64,000 nt of DNA from Gamsiella multidivaricata (taxonomy: Eukaryota; Mortierellomycota; Mortierellomycetes; Mortierellales; Mortierellaceae). The notes beneath the pieces are model-generated. The model made no database searches, had not been told where the DNA came from, and worked only from the letters and a program-made list of their open reading frames with translations. Both the position numbers and the translations under genes were made by a program. The DNA lies in contig NW_026251787.1 in assembly GCF_025024155.1 (NCBI RefSeq), positions 62,001 to 126,000 on the forward strand, in the 5' to 3' direction. Below are positions 10,894 to 22,105 of this stretch, one piece after another; the stretch's first letter is position 1; each line of letters opens with the position of its first letter.

Positions 10894-12748
10894 GGCTTAA
10901 AAGGCGGGTGGGTTGGCGGAGTGGGAATGTTAGAGGTGAAAAGCAGAGAGGAGAGGAAATCGCTTGTTGCGAACAGGAGACTGGGGAACTTGGGGGCCAG
11001 GATCGTGGCGATATTTATACTGCAGACAGATGCGAGGTCGGGCCGTGGGTAGGTTGGTAGCTCGATGAAGGCGAACAACTTTGTGGTATGCACACGAACC
11101 GTAGGCCTTGTCTTGACTGTGTATAGCGAGCTGATGGTACATGCTCCGTAGGGGGAATGGGAAAAGCTACATTGACTCGGTTCGCGGTATACATGCTAGG
11201 TGTACGCATTTACCTCCACACCGTTATGCAGGAACCCCAAAAATGAGCGCGCAATGTGGAGAAAGTATTGTACAGAGGGGGCCATTGTAGTCATCAATTG
11301 ACCAATCGCATTGCTCCGATTTTCACGCTAATAACTCAAAACACGGGCGCCAGAAAAGAAAGCGCGATGTGGTGCGGTCGAGTAATTAGACTATGCGACT
11401 ATGTAGCCCGAGTTTCTGTATCTGCATTTGAGATGAATAATCAGAACGCGGGTCGAGCTAGATTGAGGTGAAAAATATCTAGGTCGTTCAGTTGAATATT
11501 CCTGGAGTGCGTGCTTCTGTCGTTTGACTTTTAATAGATGAAACTTATCATTGGATGCCGCATGCTCTGTTTACGCGCAAGGATCACGCTGCACGCTTTC
11601 AACAGCGGAGAACACGCTAGATGTCTTTATAAAAAGACAACCTATTCATCCGCATGGGGTATGGAATCAGTCATCACCGTATCCCGCTGGCTTGTTTCTG
11701 TACGCTGCCGATAAGTTGCGCGCACACATCAAAGACCCTGTTCCTGCTTCTAAACTTTATTATGGTAAGTTGCATCATATGTGTGGAGCGCATTGACTCT
11801 CCCCACAATTAAATATTACAAAGCCGGTAAGTTTGATTAGCTCACAAACTCGGCTCGCGATCATACTTCATTCGTTCTTTTATCTCTTCTTTTATGGAGA
11901 AGAAATAGCCATGTCCACCCAGGCGTAGGTGTGCATGATAAAATTGAAGTGCTCCGAGGCACTTGCCGACTGGGTACATTACACCCAGCAGTCTAGGACA
12001 GTTTATGAGAAGGAAATATGTCGCACTAAATACATGCAAAAGAGGGAACACCTTTGAGGCCGCGGAATGTGAATAAAGTCGCAGTAACTGTGCGAAAGTA
12101 AGAGCACCTTACTTAAAAATCCTGACTCTTGGGAATCGTTTGGTGTGTTCGGCTTTGTTGAATGGGCAGATCAAGAAGGATTTTGGTAAAAAAAAAAAAA
12201 AAAAAAAAAGGGAAACGTGAGCGCACCGTGTGCGATGCTATGGATCTTTGGACTCAAACTTTTCATAGTCAAGTCGTACCCTGGTGCAAAACTAATGGTA
12301 CTTTACTTAGCGAACCCTACCTTTTCTGGATCGCACGGTGTGTTTGATGCTTGACTCAATAGATTTCAAGAAGTGGCGTATCCAATGAGACGGAATGGCC
12401 TTTTACGAACGGCCTATTCGCATTGCCATTAGGTGCCCGTCGATATCAGCCTTTTTATTCATATACCAGTCTTTAACGGGTTCTTCCTCACTGCTTCTGT
12501 TTTCTATCCTCCTTTTCATCGCTCATAGAAAACTATTCATAGCACGATTCTTATATCGTCTTTCATTTTGTCGTGTTGTTGACCAACTTAACCAGACAGG
12601 GACAAGATATAACAAAAAGCCTTCTGATTGGACGAATTTGATGCGGGACTTCTTTGACATAATGAAGTTGCGACCATGCGCAAAACAATAGCCCCTTGTT
12701 AATAAACCTCAAACACGTTGCATCGCTCAATACGTCTAGTCCCCGGAT
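10894..12748. other. Gene-poor region upstream of lipase
   Basis: Only short ORFs of 60-98 codons without recognisable motifs or plausible splice partners. The first ~130 bp form the lipase promoter. A run of about 20 A lies at 12188-12209. Nothing else is supported. Confidence 0.5.
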
Positions 12749-13551
12749 GGGTTATTGCACTCATAACGACCAGGTGGAGCCGCTTCACCAAATCCTACTC
12801 TCGAAATACGGCTCCTTTACCAGCCCAGAAAGGAACGCGCTTTTAATTTGACGGCAACACAACTCTAACGACGTGGATTGGTCGCGTTGTTGGTACAGAA
12901 TACTTAGGGACGCCAAGTCTCTTTAGACTACTACGGGACAATGAGCGCCCTTAGGTCCTCCATTTGATATAAACAGCCAGCATCAGACTTCGTCTACTGT
13001 ATGCGATCCTATCTTTTACTCCATTTCCACGACATTGGCTATTGTTCGCGCTTGGAGTCATCCGGTTGTGTAAAAGGTGGTCGCACAAAAAGACCGCGAT
13101 ACAAGAAAAAACGGCACTTGTGCACTTTAGCAGCTCTTCTTTCACCTTTATCCTCATGTCCTCCTCCCACTATCTTCTACCCCCACTTTACTCGTGTATG
13201 AGACACCAAGACCATGGCAACACCTGGCGGAGACGAGAAGCACGAGCAGCAGTGTCGGACCCAGTCGACGTCCAAAGCGACCAAGATCCCTTCTCGCCTC
13301 GACAAGACGGCCGGTGAACGCTACAACCTGTGGAGGCACATTCAGCTGTATTACAAGAGCGCCATTCTATCATGAACGATGAGAGTATTGTCGTGTTCAT
13401 GACAGATGATAATAATGAAGAGCAAGCACAACGTTTCTATTCACTCTACTGCAGTAGTATACATATGGTAGGCATAAAGCGCAAAGCTCTAGCAACTGTA
13501 TTTGTCCTTTTTATCAGTCTTACACTTTTAAGTATTAGCTACTGTCCAGGG
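12749..13551 (+). repeat. Left copy of ~800-bp inverted dispersed repeat (LRR-family promoter and 5' exon)
   Basis: This segment reappears in inverse orientation at 62423-63223, collinear over about 800 bp with scattered substitutions and small indels. It covers about 460 bp upstream of the start codon at 13214, the first coding segment and what looks like an intron. The match therefore includes regulatory and non-coding sequence, not just a conserved domain. Identity was judged by eye. Confidence 0.85.
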
Positions 13552-14275
13552 GTCGTGCTTGAGGTGGTAGTGGAGGATATCAACCGAGGGACCATCGCTG
13601 TACCAGAGGCCGCTTCCCACCACACCACTGGATCTGCCGTTAATCCTAGTACTTCGTCCGAGTCGTCCCACGACATCGTGGCATTCAAGAACTCTTTAGG
13701 TCGAGATATCGCCGACGAGCTACAGCATCGAACTGGTGTCATGATTGCGCCTAGGGAGCCGTTCGAGCAGAACCGTGTCGTCGAGTCTGTCGAACTGAGA
13801 GCTGTAGTACGATATTCTCTCCAGGAGCAACTCTAGGTCCACCAGTCGTATGTTGGAGCCAGCATCCCTGATCTGCCGCAGATACCCGTCGCATCACTGT
13901 CTTGTCGATCAAGCATGAAGGTCCAGCAGATTTCCCAACTATTTGATGATTCAGACAAGGGCACTTCAATCTCAACGCCTGCTAGCTTCAACCCATGGAG
14001 ATCCTTGAGTCGCATTAAATTCAGTTGTATTCAACTTGGGGCCCAGGATTGGAAAGCAGTAGTCGAGACCCTCGACTTTACAGCTCTGGAGCGTTTGGAT
14101 CTTTCGGGTACTAACTTTACATCGAAGCTGCTTCAGGTTCTTGCCAACCGCGCTTCCCAGGAGAGCAATAGGGCGACATCATTCACGATTGGGCTTTATC
14201 TTACGAACTTCCACGCTGATATCGCAGTGCGGCAGTGGGGGAGTTCACAGCTACACTCAAAAAAAGGCGTCCTAT
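13214..14275 (+). pseudogene. Broken LRR-family gene, left copy
   Basis: The start MATPGGDEKHEQQCRTQ matches the right copy (MATPGRDEKHEQQ at 62761). One base is missing relative to that copy near 13365-13375, so the frame stops after LYYKSAILS. A second open frame (13330-13836) ends in TAG, but the same frame continues past the stop into leucine-rich-repeat sequence: WKAVVETLDFTALERLDL followed by SGTNFTSKLLQVL (about 13990-14150). The LRR part breaks off and joins a ~100-bp tail (SNRATSFTIGLYL) that also ends the right copy. LRR content is seen. The original role is unknown; this family is numerous in Mortierellaceae to my recollection. A frameshift and an in-frame stop argue for a pseudogene, unless an unrecognised intron removes them. 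Confidence 0.6.
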
Positions 14276-17200
14276 GCCATCATCACCTTTTAGTCATTCG
14301 GAGGAGTCGTGTCGATTTAAACATCTCTATAAATTATGGCTCTGTTTCGAACAGTCCGTTTAGGATCGATACTAATGGTTTGCCCGCAATCCGCTCTTGA
14401 AAATGCGGCGGACAGGCACAAAGGAGCCGCACGACATTTGGCACTACAAAAAAAAAGGAAGAAGCCACTGACAATGGCAGCGTAACTGAGATTACGTTTC
14501 ATATATACAGTGGGCTGTATCGTTGCTTTTGAGACTAGCGGGTGTGTTGAGCGCATCTACCACAGCTGTGGACAATGCTAGCTAAGTGCAGATGCTCCAG
14601 AATTAAAATCAAGTGCACAATTTGACGCGACGCGACACTTCATAACACATACGCACGGTAGTAGGCCAGAAGACAAATATACGCCACTAACCGCACCTAT
14701 TCTATATTACTCCATCACGACCTAAAGAACTAACCCTTATTCCTTGAGCTTCCGATGCCCACTCCTCATGCACCCGATCCTACTCCCCTCCTCTTCTCGG
14801 AGGCGTTAGGGGAAGTGACAGTTGGCTTACACCCGAATCCTCGGGTCCATTCATTGCTCATGCGATGGCAGTAGTGGCGCCATTATTCTCTTCCCCTCTT
14901 GAAATCGAGAAAAAATGGGGAAATTAGAGTTTCCGAGGCCAGCAACTTCCATTCACTTCCTTGCTCGATCGTCGTTTTTACGTTGGAACTCAGCCCCGCA
15001 TTTTTCTGGTTTCTTTTTACTTGTTTGGGCCAGGCAAAAACGTGGGGAAGTTGGCTCGCTTTTGTTCGCTTTGCACTAAAAAACTGTTTGTTTGTTTACA
15101 CCCTGGTCCATATTCTTGCAGTGTTTGCAGCATGATCGTTTTGCGGGTCGTGCCCTTTTTTTTTTTATAACTACAAAAAGCGGCTCCCTATCCATGGATT
15201 ACTAATGACCGGTCTCCAGGAAATGGTCACTGAAAAAAAAAAAAAAAAAAGCAGCCGGGCTTGATAAGAAGAACAGATACACCTTAAAAACGGTTCAAAA
15301 ATATGACAATTTGCCGTTCGGTTACCTCCGTTTTTTTCGATTGAAAATATTTGCGGAGTGGCAACATGGTACCGTGCAAAATGTAGACAACAAAACTATC
15401 AAACGGATCATTTCGTCCGCCACAAGTGCAGATCCCGTCGCATGGTCAATTATACGGCAGGCACCAAGCAATTCGGCCGCTCTACATGTATTCATCGCAA
15501 TCTGATAGCTTATAACGAATAGATCAGAGCGGCCAAAATAAACAAGATAAACAAACAAACAAATAAAAAATGCGGGAGAGAACGTCGCCAACTTGACAAT
15601 AGGCGGGCCAGTAAAGAGAGAGACATCAGCTACATTCGTCTAGAGCGCAGTGCTCCATCCCTGAGCAATTGTCGGAAGAAGGTGGAGAACATCGGAACAA
15701 AGCCCTGTGCTGATTTGCTGGAGGGGATTCAACTCTGCTTGGCGGTCATTAGAAATATCCCTGTGCATGCCTGTGAGTGGCCCGAGGATTTGATCTCAGC
15801 CCGCACGCGGGTTTCAAGGAACGAGCAAGAGCAAATACCAAATGAGAGGAAATGGGTGAACGGATTAGAACTGAATGAACTGTAAGAAGAAGAATGTATA
15901 GAGATAAGGGCCACGAAAACTCAGCATTGCGAAATCCGTGTTGACGATGATGATGTCCTCCTCTCCCTGAGATTCCGCCCTGAGCATATCGGTCGCGGCC
16001 ATTTACAACCGGAGGGTATCTCCACTGTTTATGAACAAGATCGTAACAACATTCGTGTAGCCAAATCCCTAGTCAAATCCGCAGAGGCCTTAGACTAACA
16101 GGGTAGCTAACTGATCGTAAGCTTGCATGGCGACCCTTTTTAATGCAGCTGTGCTTGAGAAACCAGACCTGTAAATAAGGACAGCAATTTTTTTTTGCTG
16201 GGCGCTACAGAAGCGAGAACATGTAAACAAAGCAGATTTGCGATCAGACACGATGGAGGGGACCGTTCCACGTCTACGAGAAATGAAGTTCCAGTTGGTA
16301 ATCCTGCTACTACAGAACCAATAAAGAGCGAAACACGGGCTTCTTTGTTCTCGATGTGGATGGGCTTCCTCGTGATAAGTTTAGTCAAATGCGTATGCCC
16401 CGAGGATGTTACGTGTAATGACTACGGATGAGTCTCGCTCATTAAAAGTCCACGTAGAAGTGACACGTTCAATCCCCAATGCAAGAGGGGCTATGGGAAG
16501 ACTAGGAACTTGTGAATGGACCAGCAAGCATAGGAAGATCTAGGAATCGCAATACGTATTAGATCTCCTTTTCTGCTTGCGGGCACGGGCGAATATGGAA
16601 GCATAAGACAGAGTCGTATGGTGCCATTTCTGACCTCTGGCTTTGGTCCTTGCACAATGAAAATGAGTTCTGCCTATGCATTGGTGCACATATGTCTTGG
16701 TTTGGTTTCCCCGGAAAGCATTTTGTATTGTCAAGGCATCGAGAAGAATGCAACCGAATCATGAAATTATAAATAAAATGTTGCGTATACGCGGGCACCT
16801 TGATGATGAGCGATACCTTAAGATGAAGCACTACATTGCAGTCGTGCGGTGGGGTCATATGCATAAGGAGAAAGCGTAAGGATAGATTTTTTTGCGGCTC
16901 AAACTTCAAGCGCTCCATCGACATAAACAGACGCATCCTACGCTTACACAAAGCACATCATTAGAAATGATAACTCCCTTTCAGAGGATAAGGAAGTGCA
17001 TGCGAGCCAGGTGGAGGACAAGGAGAGATTTGGAGCTGTGGGATCCTATAAATTCCTAGACAACACAAGGGTGCGTGTGCGTCCACAAAGCGAGGGTAGT
17101 AAAGCGGCAAGACAGGCGTTCTTTTATTTCTCAGGAACAAGGAATGAAATAGCACACACAGACGGTGTGTTTTTGTACGTGCGCATGTGTCTAGCATATG

Positions 17201-17788
17201 AGAGTGAAAAAGGGAAAAGGGACCTTTGTACCCCCACACACTCACCGTCGACTTGCAAAGTGCAGTTCCGGTTGCTTATTGCTCCTATTCAAAAGCTCAA
17301 AAAATAAAATGAGTTCAATTGAATATGGGTTGGTCCTCTCTTCCTTATCGTGCGTAAGTGGGGTCGGAGTGGTCTTCACAATACGAAAGAAACAACGGCA
17401 AATGAGCCTGCGCGAGATAAGGCAGGCGGGGGTTAACCTTGTCCGTCTCCACTTTTTTGTCCCATGATGGACAATACGGACAAAACCCGCGCGGGCTGGA
17501 AATGGAAATATCCTCACAGCTTTCGTCTTCCTTTTCTGCCCGTATATAAACACCACTCCTTTTCCCCTCCTTCCACTTTTTTTTCTCGGTTTTTCTGGCT
17601 TCTGGTTCTCTCTTTCTTCTTTTTTCTTTTTCATTCTTTCACACTCTTTTTTCACACTCGACCTCTTTTTTCATTTTCAGCCCATTTCGTACTCTCTTCA
17701 ACTCGATCCACGATCCACGCGAGTAACGTCCTTCTCTTTACCTTCCACATCACATACTCCCTCGAGCAACTCCAAACATCCTCAAACA
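14276..17788. other. Gene-poor region upstream of CreA-like gene, one coding remnant
   Basis: Many short ORFs, none recognised. The 174-bp segment 15925-16098 (plus strand) reads as a 57-residue coding remnant ending in TAA, with a balanced protein-like composition (FRPEHIGRGHLQPEGIS) and a possible AG acceptor before it. Poly-A runs occur at 15231-15250. The last ~300 bp are the pyrimidine-rich CreA-like leader. Confidence 0.4.
17543..17550 (+). promoter_or_regulatory. TATA box of CreA-like gene
   Basis: TATATAAA lies about 240 bp before the start codon and is followed by a long pyrimidine-rich tract, a common arrangement for strongly expressed fungal genes. Confidence 0.5.
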
Positions 17789-18706
17789 ATGAACATGACA
17801 ATGATGATGGCAGCCGACCCTGTGTCTTCGCCCAAACAGCAGAAGCCAGCAAACTCAGCCGCAGTCCCCAGGAGCGGCCAAGACGCACCCCGCCCTTACA
17901 AATGCCACATCTGCACAAAGTCCTTCCACCGTCTTGAGCACCAGACCCGCCATATCAGAACCCATACCGGAGAACGCCCTCACCAGTGCTCCTTCGCCAC
18001 CTGTCAGAAGCGCTTCTCCCGTTCGGATGAGCTGACTAGACACATGCGCATCCACTCAACCACCAAGGCAAAGAAGGAACGCTCGACCGCACCGCCTTGC
18101 CACATCTCGATCAAGCCATTCATGAAGGTCGTCATGGTCGCGTTCGACAGCGAGAACAACCAGCAACGCGCCACGCCCGCGTCGTCCTCAACCATGACGC
18201 CCTCTCCTTCGCCCTCACCCCGGACATCTTCTGCTTCGGTCAAGCAGCAGCGTCGACAGAACAGGGCCTCGCCTTACCCTCAAGTCTCCCATATCAAGGA
18301 GTCCTCACCGCCAACGATGGCTATCCAACAACCCTCGCCATCCCTGACGGTCGCCTCCTCGCCCGCGTCTCAGCTTATGTCAGACTCCGAGTCCGATGCC
18401 ACGACTTCGCCTCTCTTCACGCCGGAATCTTCGCCTGTGCCCCATGCCCCATACCATGCTCATAACCATAACCATTTCTCACAGCAGCAGTACCAGCAGC
18501 AGACACCAATGCAGTTCCAGTTCCAGAACACCAGCAGCAGCTTTTATCTCCAGCAACACCAGACATTGCCTCCTCTGAGTCCTGTACAAAGCCCCAAGAT
18601 GACTTCAAAGACATTGTTGCCTCTCCCAGTCTTGGCGCCCTTCCGACCAGCACAGGCGGTGACCCTGCCTCCTATCTCGTCCATCATGAGCTCTTTGTTC
18701 ATCTAG
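17789..18706 (+). CDS. creA: CreA/Mig1-type carbon catabolite repressor (two C2H2 fingers)
   Basis: Single exon, 305 residues. Two adjacent C2H2 fingers occupy residues 39-59 ([17 protein letters not shown]) and 67-89 ([19 protein letters not shown]), joined by the TGERP linker. [17 protein letters not shown] and [14 protein letters not shown] are the classic signature of Mig1/CreA, which binds GC-rich SYGGRG sites and represses genes for alternative carbon sources when glucose is present. The rest is Ser/Pro/Gln-rich with many SP and TP sites, as expected for a phosphorylated regulator. It is shorter than ascomycete CreA (about 400 residues). The family is clear. Early-diverging fungi often have several such paralogues, so strict orthology to CreA is not shown. 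Confidence 0.88.
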   Translation: MNMTMMMAADPVSSPKQQKPANSAAVPRSGQDAPRPYKCHICTKSFHRLEHQTRHIRTHTGERPHQCSFATCQKRFSRSDELTRHMRIHSTTKAKKERSTAPPCHISIKPFMKVVMVAFDSENNQQRATPASSSTMTPSPSPSPRTSSASVKQQRRQNRASPYPQVSHIKESSPPTMAIQQPSPSLTVASSPASQLMSDSESDATTSPLFTPESSPVPHAPYHAHNHNHFSQQQYQQQTPMQFQFQNTSSSFYLQQHQTLPPLSPVQSPKMTSKTLLPLPVLAPFRPAQAVTLPPISSIMSSLFI

Positions 18707-20366
18707 GACAATGCGACGATGCGACGATGGAATCAACATACCATTTTCTTTCTTTTCTTTCATGCTACGTTTCCTTTTGCCTGTGACATAGAACCCTCTG
18801 CCCTCTGTACATATAGAACACATTGCCCTTGTCTTTCTTTTTTGCTTGCCACACTACTGCTACAAATATTTACGACTACCTGCTGCCAGTAATAGGATCA
18901 TATCCTTGTAATATTATACCCACAATACAAAATATTTCTTTAACCAATTGAGCATATGAATGGTGCAATTGAGAGGGTTGGTGTGAAATTTCCTTATGTC
19001 GAAGATCACGACCCGAACTCAGGTTTGTACCTCTCCCCCGATCATGCCCCCCCCATGAACAACAACCCCTGCAGACAAACATGGTGCTCATCATCTCTTG
19101 TCTTTTGTTTGATTCAGCATGCCTATGGACAGAGAGTAGTATCAAAGATCGATCCAGTCTCTTGTGCCCGCCCATCGATGTGATCAATGATGCTACCACA
19201 TCGTGTTTTTGTTCTACTTTCTCGGTCGTCCATAAGAAGATAGCTTGTCGACACGCAGCAACGGTAAACAAAATAGCGGAGTGCAATTGGAGTGTTGCAG
19301 TTATCCATTGCCTATGTACCCGTCTTTCATGACATCCCCTTGTTGTGAACATGTACGCTTCTTTGGAGGGCATATTTTTCTTTCACTCCCCTTGATTGAC
19401 CGGAATCTGAATAGCGCTGGTTGGTTCTTTATTTCACAGTTTCGATCTAAAAGACCAGGCAAGCATTTTTTCCTCGCCTTCCCCGCATTTCCGTTTTATG
19501 GTTTATTCGTGTTTATTTCTATCTCGTAAGGTTGAGTGTGGGAGTGTGGGGAATGTGCTTTTTTCTGATTGAGGCCAAACCTTCTCTCGATTGGCCGTTC
19601 GGAAAAGAACGTAGACATCCTTTGCATAGTTTCTACTGGGGCCAGGGGAAAAAAAACCCCCCAGTGCCAATCCCCACACCCGCCTTTGTGATCCACTTTG
19701 TTTTTTAAGATTTTCGCGCCACCAAAATCCGTTTTGCTCAAGATTCCCTTGATATATGGCATGTATCCACTTTAGGTCCCCTACGCATCGTCTGTACCGA
19801 CCTGAATCCACCTGAACCCATTAGAACCCAGCTAAACCTATTTTGCGCTTCTTTCAATTGTGCTGGTTTATTGCGCTGAGCTCCAGTTTTTTAAAAAATG
19901 CGCGCGCCTTATGACAACTACCATCCAAGGCATGGATTAGCATAATGAAGCACATATAAGAAATTCGTGGTTCCACTTTTTCCATACAAATAATTATAGA
20001 GCGGACTGTCGGATCCACATTTTTATTCATTGCTCGCGTAAATCGACAGACATGCATTGGGCCAATCCGACGAGGTTGAAAAAAACCTGGGGCGGGAGGC
20101 CAAACATGGATGTGGGGTATTAAAGCACCGCGCCAATGATCCGTAGCACTCAAGATAATAAAAATGAACGCGCTTGAGGTAAAGATACTTACTAACACGA
20201 TATCGCGTCTTAGAAACGCACCGTAATCGAGAAAGAACAATTTCGTCAAAAAACTAGGCGCAATAAAAAGCTTTTACTTGTCAACGATCCATTTTATTGG
20301 TTAGCAACGAAGTCATTCTGCAAGAAGCAGTCGGCTCCGCATGGCTGGTCCTTGCAAAAGAGCTGT
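18707..20366. other. Intergenic region between CreA-like and NmrA-like genes
   Basis: Convergent 3' flanks. The longest ORFs (165 codons at 18876-19373 and 131 codons at 19854-20249, both minus) lack recognisable motifs and have Cys/His-rich, random-looking translations. I do not call them genes. Confidence 0.5.
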
Positions 20367-21497
20367 TCAGTCACGATGGGGTTTGAAGGCGTTCTTCTCC
20401 TTACGCAAAAAGTCCTTGATGAGCTTGCCTTGATGGCCAATAATCTTCTCCAGATCACCAGAGACAAAGTTGGCCTCGCCTCTCTTGATAAGCTCCAGTT
20501 CGTCGAGGAGCAGGTTGGTAGTCGACTCATTGGGAGCATAGTGGGGGTTCCCACCATCATGATCGCCGCGATGGTCGCCGCCCTCAACATGGACAGAGCC
20601 GCCAAGAAGATCCTGACACTGCATGACATAAATCTCCTCATCCCAGTGATCGCGGTGCTTGAGCTTCTCTAGGTAACGCTTCAATTCCTCGCGAGAAACC
20701 TCCTTCACCTCGATTTCTTCACCAGTGATCTCTCCGATCTCGCGGGCCAACTGCTCGAAGTTGATCTTTTCAGGGCCGGTCAAAGTGTAGGTCTTGTTTG
20801 TGTGATGATCGAAACCGCCAAGGTCCTCAGAGAGCTGGCCTGCCTCCTCTTCCCTAGGGCGCTCTTGTTGCTGGAAGCCCCCCTGGCCACCGTGGCAGTG
20901 ATCGATCACAATCTTTTCGACGGCGCAGACGAGATCGCATATGTCGAGGGGGGTCATCTCACACTGCTTGGTAGTCAAGGTAGGGAACTCGCATTTCTCC
21001 TGTACGATCGGCGACCAGAAGAGGAAGCATTGGTTGAGAATGCTCTTGCGGAGGATGAGGTGCTCATCACAACACTCCTTGACGGTGTTCTCAATTTCGC
21101 CAAACGAATGAAGCTCCTTCAGATGGGACGACTCGCCAGCGCCCTCGACGGAGATCATCATACAGGAGCGGACACTCTGGTTCTTCATCGCCGTGAGGAC
21201 GTTATTGGCTTGCTTGACGCGACGCTCGTTCATCTCTGCGATGAGAATAGTGCAGCGGACACCTCGGATGGCCTTCTCGATGGTCTTTTCGTCGTCATAA
21301 TCGACCTCCTCAATACGGACATTCTTGTACTTCCCGAGCCTCTCAAGCTTTTCGGGCTTGCGGGTCAAGCAGACAAGCTGAACGTCCTTGCACTTCTTCT
21401 CAAGCTCTTGGGCGAGGTGACATGCGGTGCAGCAGCCGAGCCAGTTGTCGCAACCGGTGAGGGCAATCCTCTTGCTAAAAGTGGAGGTGGAGTCCAT
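20367..21497 (-). CDS. NmrA-like NAD(P)-binding Rossmann protein
   Basis: Single exon, 376 residues. The N-terminal strand-loop-helix is IALTGCDNWLGCCTACHLA. This is the Rossmann dinucleotide loop, but with Asn-Trp where the usual GxxGxxG has its central Gly. VQLVCLTRKPEKLERLG is the second strand with the Arg expected for NADP preference, and VDYDDEKTIEKAIRGV the third. The region from KTYTLTGPEKINFEQLA is the NmrA-type C-terminal part (nitrogen metabolite repressor and isoflavone-reductase relatives). Two His/Gly/Asp-rich inserts (HCHGGQGG and HRGDHDGG) are unusual. NmrA-like proteins act as redox-sensing regulators or reductases; this sequence does not decide which. The start is the first ATG in a long open frame. 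Confidence 0.75.
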   Translation of the reverse strand: MDSTSTFSKRIALTGCDNWLGCCTACHLAQELEKKCKDVQLVCLTRKPEKLERLGKYKNVRIEEVDYDDEKTIEKAIRGVRCTILIAEMNERRVKQANNVLTAMKNQSVRSCMMISVEGAGESSHLKELHSFGEIENTVKECCDEHLILRKSILNQCFLFWSPIVQEKCEFPTLTTKQCEMTPLDICDLVCAVEKIVIDHCHGGQGGFQQQERPREEEAGQLSEDLGGFDHHTNKTYTLTGPEKINFEQLAREIGEITGEEIEVKEVSREELKRYLEKLKHRDHWDEEIYVMQCQDLLGGSVHVEGGDHRGDHDGGNPHYAPNESTTNLLLDELELIKRGEANFVSGDLEKIIGHQGKLIKDFLRKEKNAFKPHRD

Positions 21498-22105
21498 GGT
21501 AGAATAAGGAGCTAGTTGAAAAGCGGTCCTGTTTGTGTATGTGCGGGGAACAGTTCAAATGAAAGCGGTAGGGGAGAAGGAATATGGGTCCTGAATGCTA
21601 CCCCCAGGAAGCGCGGTTTTTATAGTGAAAAGAGCATCGATACAAGGCTAGCATGGGCCTATATAGGAAGCTCAAGCGCGCTCTTTTTGTTTTGTCAGCC
21701 CACCACTGCCATCTCAGGAAGGGTGATCATGATAAAACGCTTGGTGATCGTGTCAGTTCATCCTATGGATTTATCATGGCGAGTAAGAAGTGATATAGAG
21801 ATATCGTTTTGCCTGAGATAAGTATACCCAGGTATTACTTACTACCTATACGTAAGACTTCATGCAGGGAGGTAGCCACCATGGCAAGGTGGACGGACTT
21901 GACTGTTGATCCTTGTCGCGTACCATAATCGCGCTGCGCAAGACGCGTCGCGTAGATGATTTAAAATAGGTGTGGCTTTGGATAGATTCCATCTGCTTGA
22001 CCGCCGTCGTCTCCTGTTGCTGCCGGTTCAACCGCTTCGCATCACTTCACCGTTCACCACATACTTTCGTGCCTGGCCAACGCTCAGCGTTAAGAAACAA
22101 CAAAC
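21498..22105. promoter_or_regulatory. Divergent promoter region, NmrA-like (-) and CMC1 (+)
   Basis: 608 bp separate the two start codons of divergently transcribed genes. No strong TATA box or repeat stands out, and no ORF here is convincing. Confidence 0.5.

Noticed and set aside
18876..19373. 165-codon minus-strand ORF
   Set aside because: Cys/His-rich, random-looking translation with no motif, and it overlaps ORFs of similar quality on the other strand.
20802..21515. 237-codon plus-strand ORF opposite the NmrA-like gene
   Set aside because: Antisense shadow of a gene with recognisable Rossmann motifs on the minus strand.
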